Shown: in pieces, positions 6,646 through 7,550 of the stretch
Layout of the letters: each line of letters opens with the position of its first letter
How positions within the stretch are numbered: the stretch's first letter is position 1
From: an uncultured Coriobacteriaceae bacterium
Lineage (GTDB): Bacteria; Actinomycetota; Coriobacteriia; Coriobacteriales; Atopobiaceae
Direction of reading: 5' to 3'
NCBI GenBank assembly: GCA_900551595.1
Contig: URWR01000076.1
Coordinates: 1-7,550, forward strand
Length of the DNA stretch: 7,550 nucleotides
Made by a program: the position numbers and the translations under genes
The notes under the pieces: model-generated
Database searches by the model: none
Told to the model about the DNA's origin: nothing
The model's input: the letters and a program-made list of their open reading frames with translations, nothing else

Positions 6646-7550
6646 GTGGCTATCACGTTTGAAGAGGTTACCGAGACACTAAGCATGGTGTCGCGTCAGC
6701 ACCTCGATATTCGCACCATCACAATGGGAATCAATCTCTCGAGCTGTGCGGATTCTGATCTCTCCAAAATGTGCGACAAGGTATACGAGAAAATCGTCAC
6801 TACCGCTAAAGACCTTGTTCCAGTAGCGGAAGCGCTTGAGCGCGAATACGGTATTCCTATCGTAAACAAGCGCATTTCAGTTACACCCATTGCTCAAATT
6901 GCTGCCGCATGCTCAGACAACGATCTCACACCGCTTGCGCATGCTATGGATCGTGCTGCCGAAACTTTGGGCATCGATTTTATGGGCGGTTTTTCCGCTC
7001 TTGTCCATAAAGGAATTGGCAATGCAGATAAACGCCTGATTGCGTGCATCCCTGAAGCATTGGCTTCCACCGATCGCGTTTGCTCCAGCGTAAATGTTGC
7101 AAGCTTGCGCGCAGGCATCAACATGGATGCCGTTTTGCTTATGGCCCAAACGGTGCGTAAGGCAGCAGAGCTCACTGTCGATCAGCAGTGTTACGGTGCA
7201 GCCAAACTCGTTGTTTTCTCGAACATGGTGGAAGATTCACCCTTTATGGCCGGAGCCATTCATGGAACTGGTGAAGCAGACGCCGTAATCAATGTTGGTG
7301 TTTCTGGCCCTGGTGTTATGGCAGCTGCTCTTGAAGATTTGCCAAAAACAGCCAACATGATGGAAGTTGCCGAGCGCATCAAACAAACAGCCTTTAAGAT
7401 CACCCGCGCCGGTGAACTTATGAGCCGTGAAGCAGCTCGCCGTCTCAACGTTGAGAAAGGCATTGTCGATCTTTCGCTCGCCCCAACCCCTGCTGTCGGC
7501 GACTCCGTTGCACGCATTCTTGAAATAATGGGTGTGGGCGTTTGTGGAGG
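6646..7550 (+). CDS. PFL family protein (UPF0210/DUF711), N-terminal part (runs off right edge)
   Basis: The frame is open from a GTG start to the window end, giving 301 residues of a protein usually about 450 long. It matches the family as I recall it: LDIRTITMGINL (residues 24-35), IPIVNKRISVTPIAQI, FMGGFSALVHKG, CSSVNVASLRAGINMDAV, AKLVVFSNMVEDSPFMAGAIHGTGEADAVINVGVSGPGV and VDLSLAPTPAVGDSVARILE. The name reflects similarity in fold to glycyl-radical pyruvate formate-lyase-type barrels, but no reaction is established. It carries no signal peptide and should be cytoplasmic. In many genomes a small ACT-domain gene lies directly upstream; here the upstream gene is a serine hydrolase instead. 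Family assignment is firm, function unknown. Confidence 0.93.
   Translation, partial: MAITFEEVTETLSMVSRQHLDIRTITMGINLSSCADSDLSKMCDKVYEKIVTTAKDLVPVAEALEREYGIPIVNKRISVTPIAQIAAACSDNDLTPLAHAMDRAAETLGIDFMGGFSALVHKGIGNADKRLIACIPEALASTDRVCSSVNVASLRAGINMDAVLLMAQTVRKAAELTVDQQCYGAAKLVVFSNMVEDSPFMAGAIHGTGEADAVINVGVSGPGVMAAALEDLPKTANMMEVAERIKQTAFKITRAGELMSREAARRLNVEKGIVDLSLAPTPAVGDSVARILEIMGVGVCG

Overview
The window reads as a chromosomal segment from an anaerobic, mid-to-high GC Gram-positive bacterium. A Coriobacteriia-type actinobacterium (Collinsella, Olsenella or Atopobium relatives) is the best guess. The guess rests on the acetylase-type lysine pathway gene dapH, a large acyl-CoA dehydratase activase, a mix of Sec-type and twin-arginine lipoproteins, and a UPF0210/PFL-family gene. 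It is inferred from gene content only, not from a marker gene.

Left part (1-3174, all minus strand, read right to left): a TetR-family regulator gene, then a gene with two BadF/HgdC-type ATPase domains, then the start of dapH. The activase gene is the most striking item. Its first ~565 residues are a normal tandem-domain 2-hydroxyacyl-CoA dehydratase activase, but the last ~62 residues are the C-terminal end of dihydrodipicolinate reductase (DapB). The expected neighbour of dapB, dapH, follows 39 bases later. The locus therefore looks like dapB-dapH with most of dapB replaced by a truncated activase, joined in frame at a short shared motif (RDPKEIG-H). A base-composition step lies nearby (about 61% GC on the dap side, about 47% on the other side, near 815-840). 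This is either a real recombination or fusion, or a chimeric assembly.

Middle (3175-5351): a long divergent intergenic region with a very AT-rich core (about 20% GC over 3331-3420) separates tetR from two tandem plus-strand genes. These encode closely related family-3 amino-acid-binding lipoproteins, the first with a Sec-type lipoprotein signal and the second with a twin-arginine one. A strong intrinsic terminator closes the pair, with no permease or ATPase gene attached.

Right part (5392-7550, plus strand): a good sigma-70-type promoter drives a membrane-anchored beta-lactamase-fold serine hydrolase (SxxK, SxN and a KPG in place of KTG). It is followed after 74 bases by a GTG-initiated PFL-family (UPF0210/DUF711) gene that runs off the right end. 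No RNA genes, insertion sequences or CRISPR arrays were seen.
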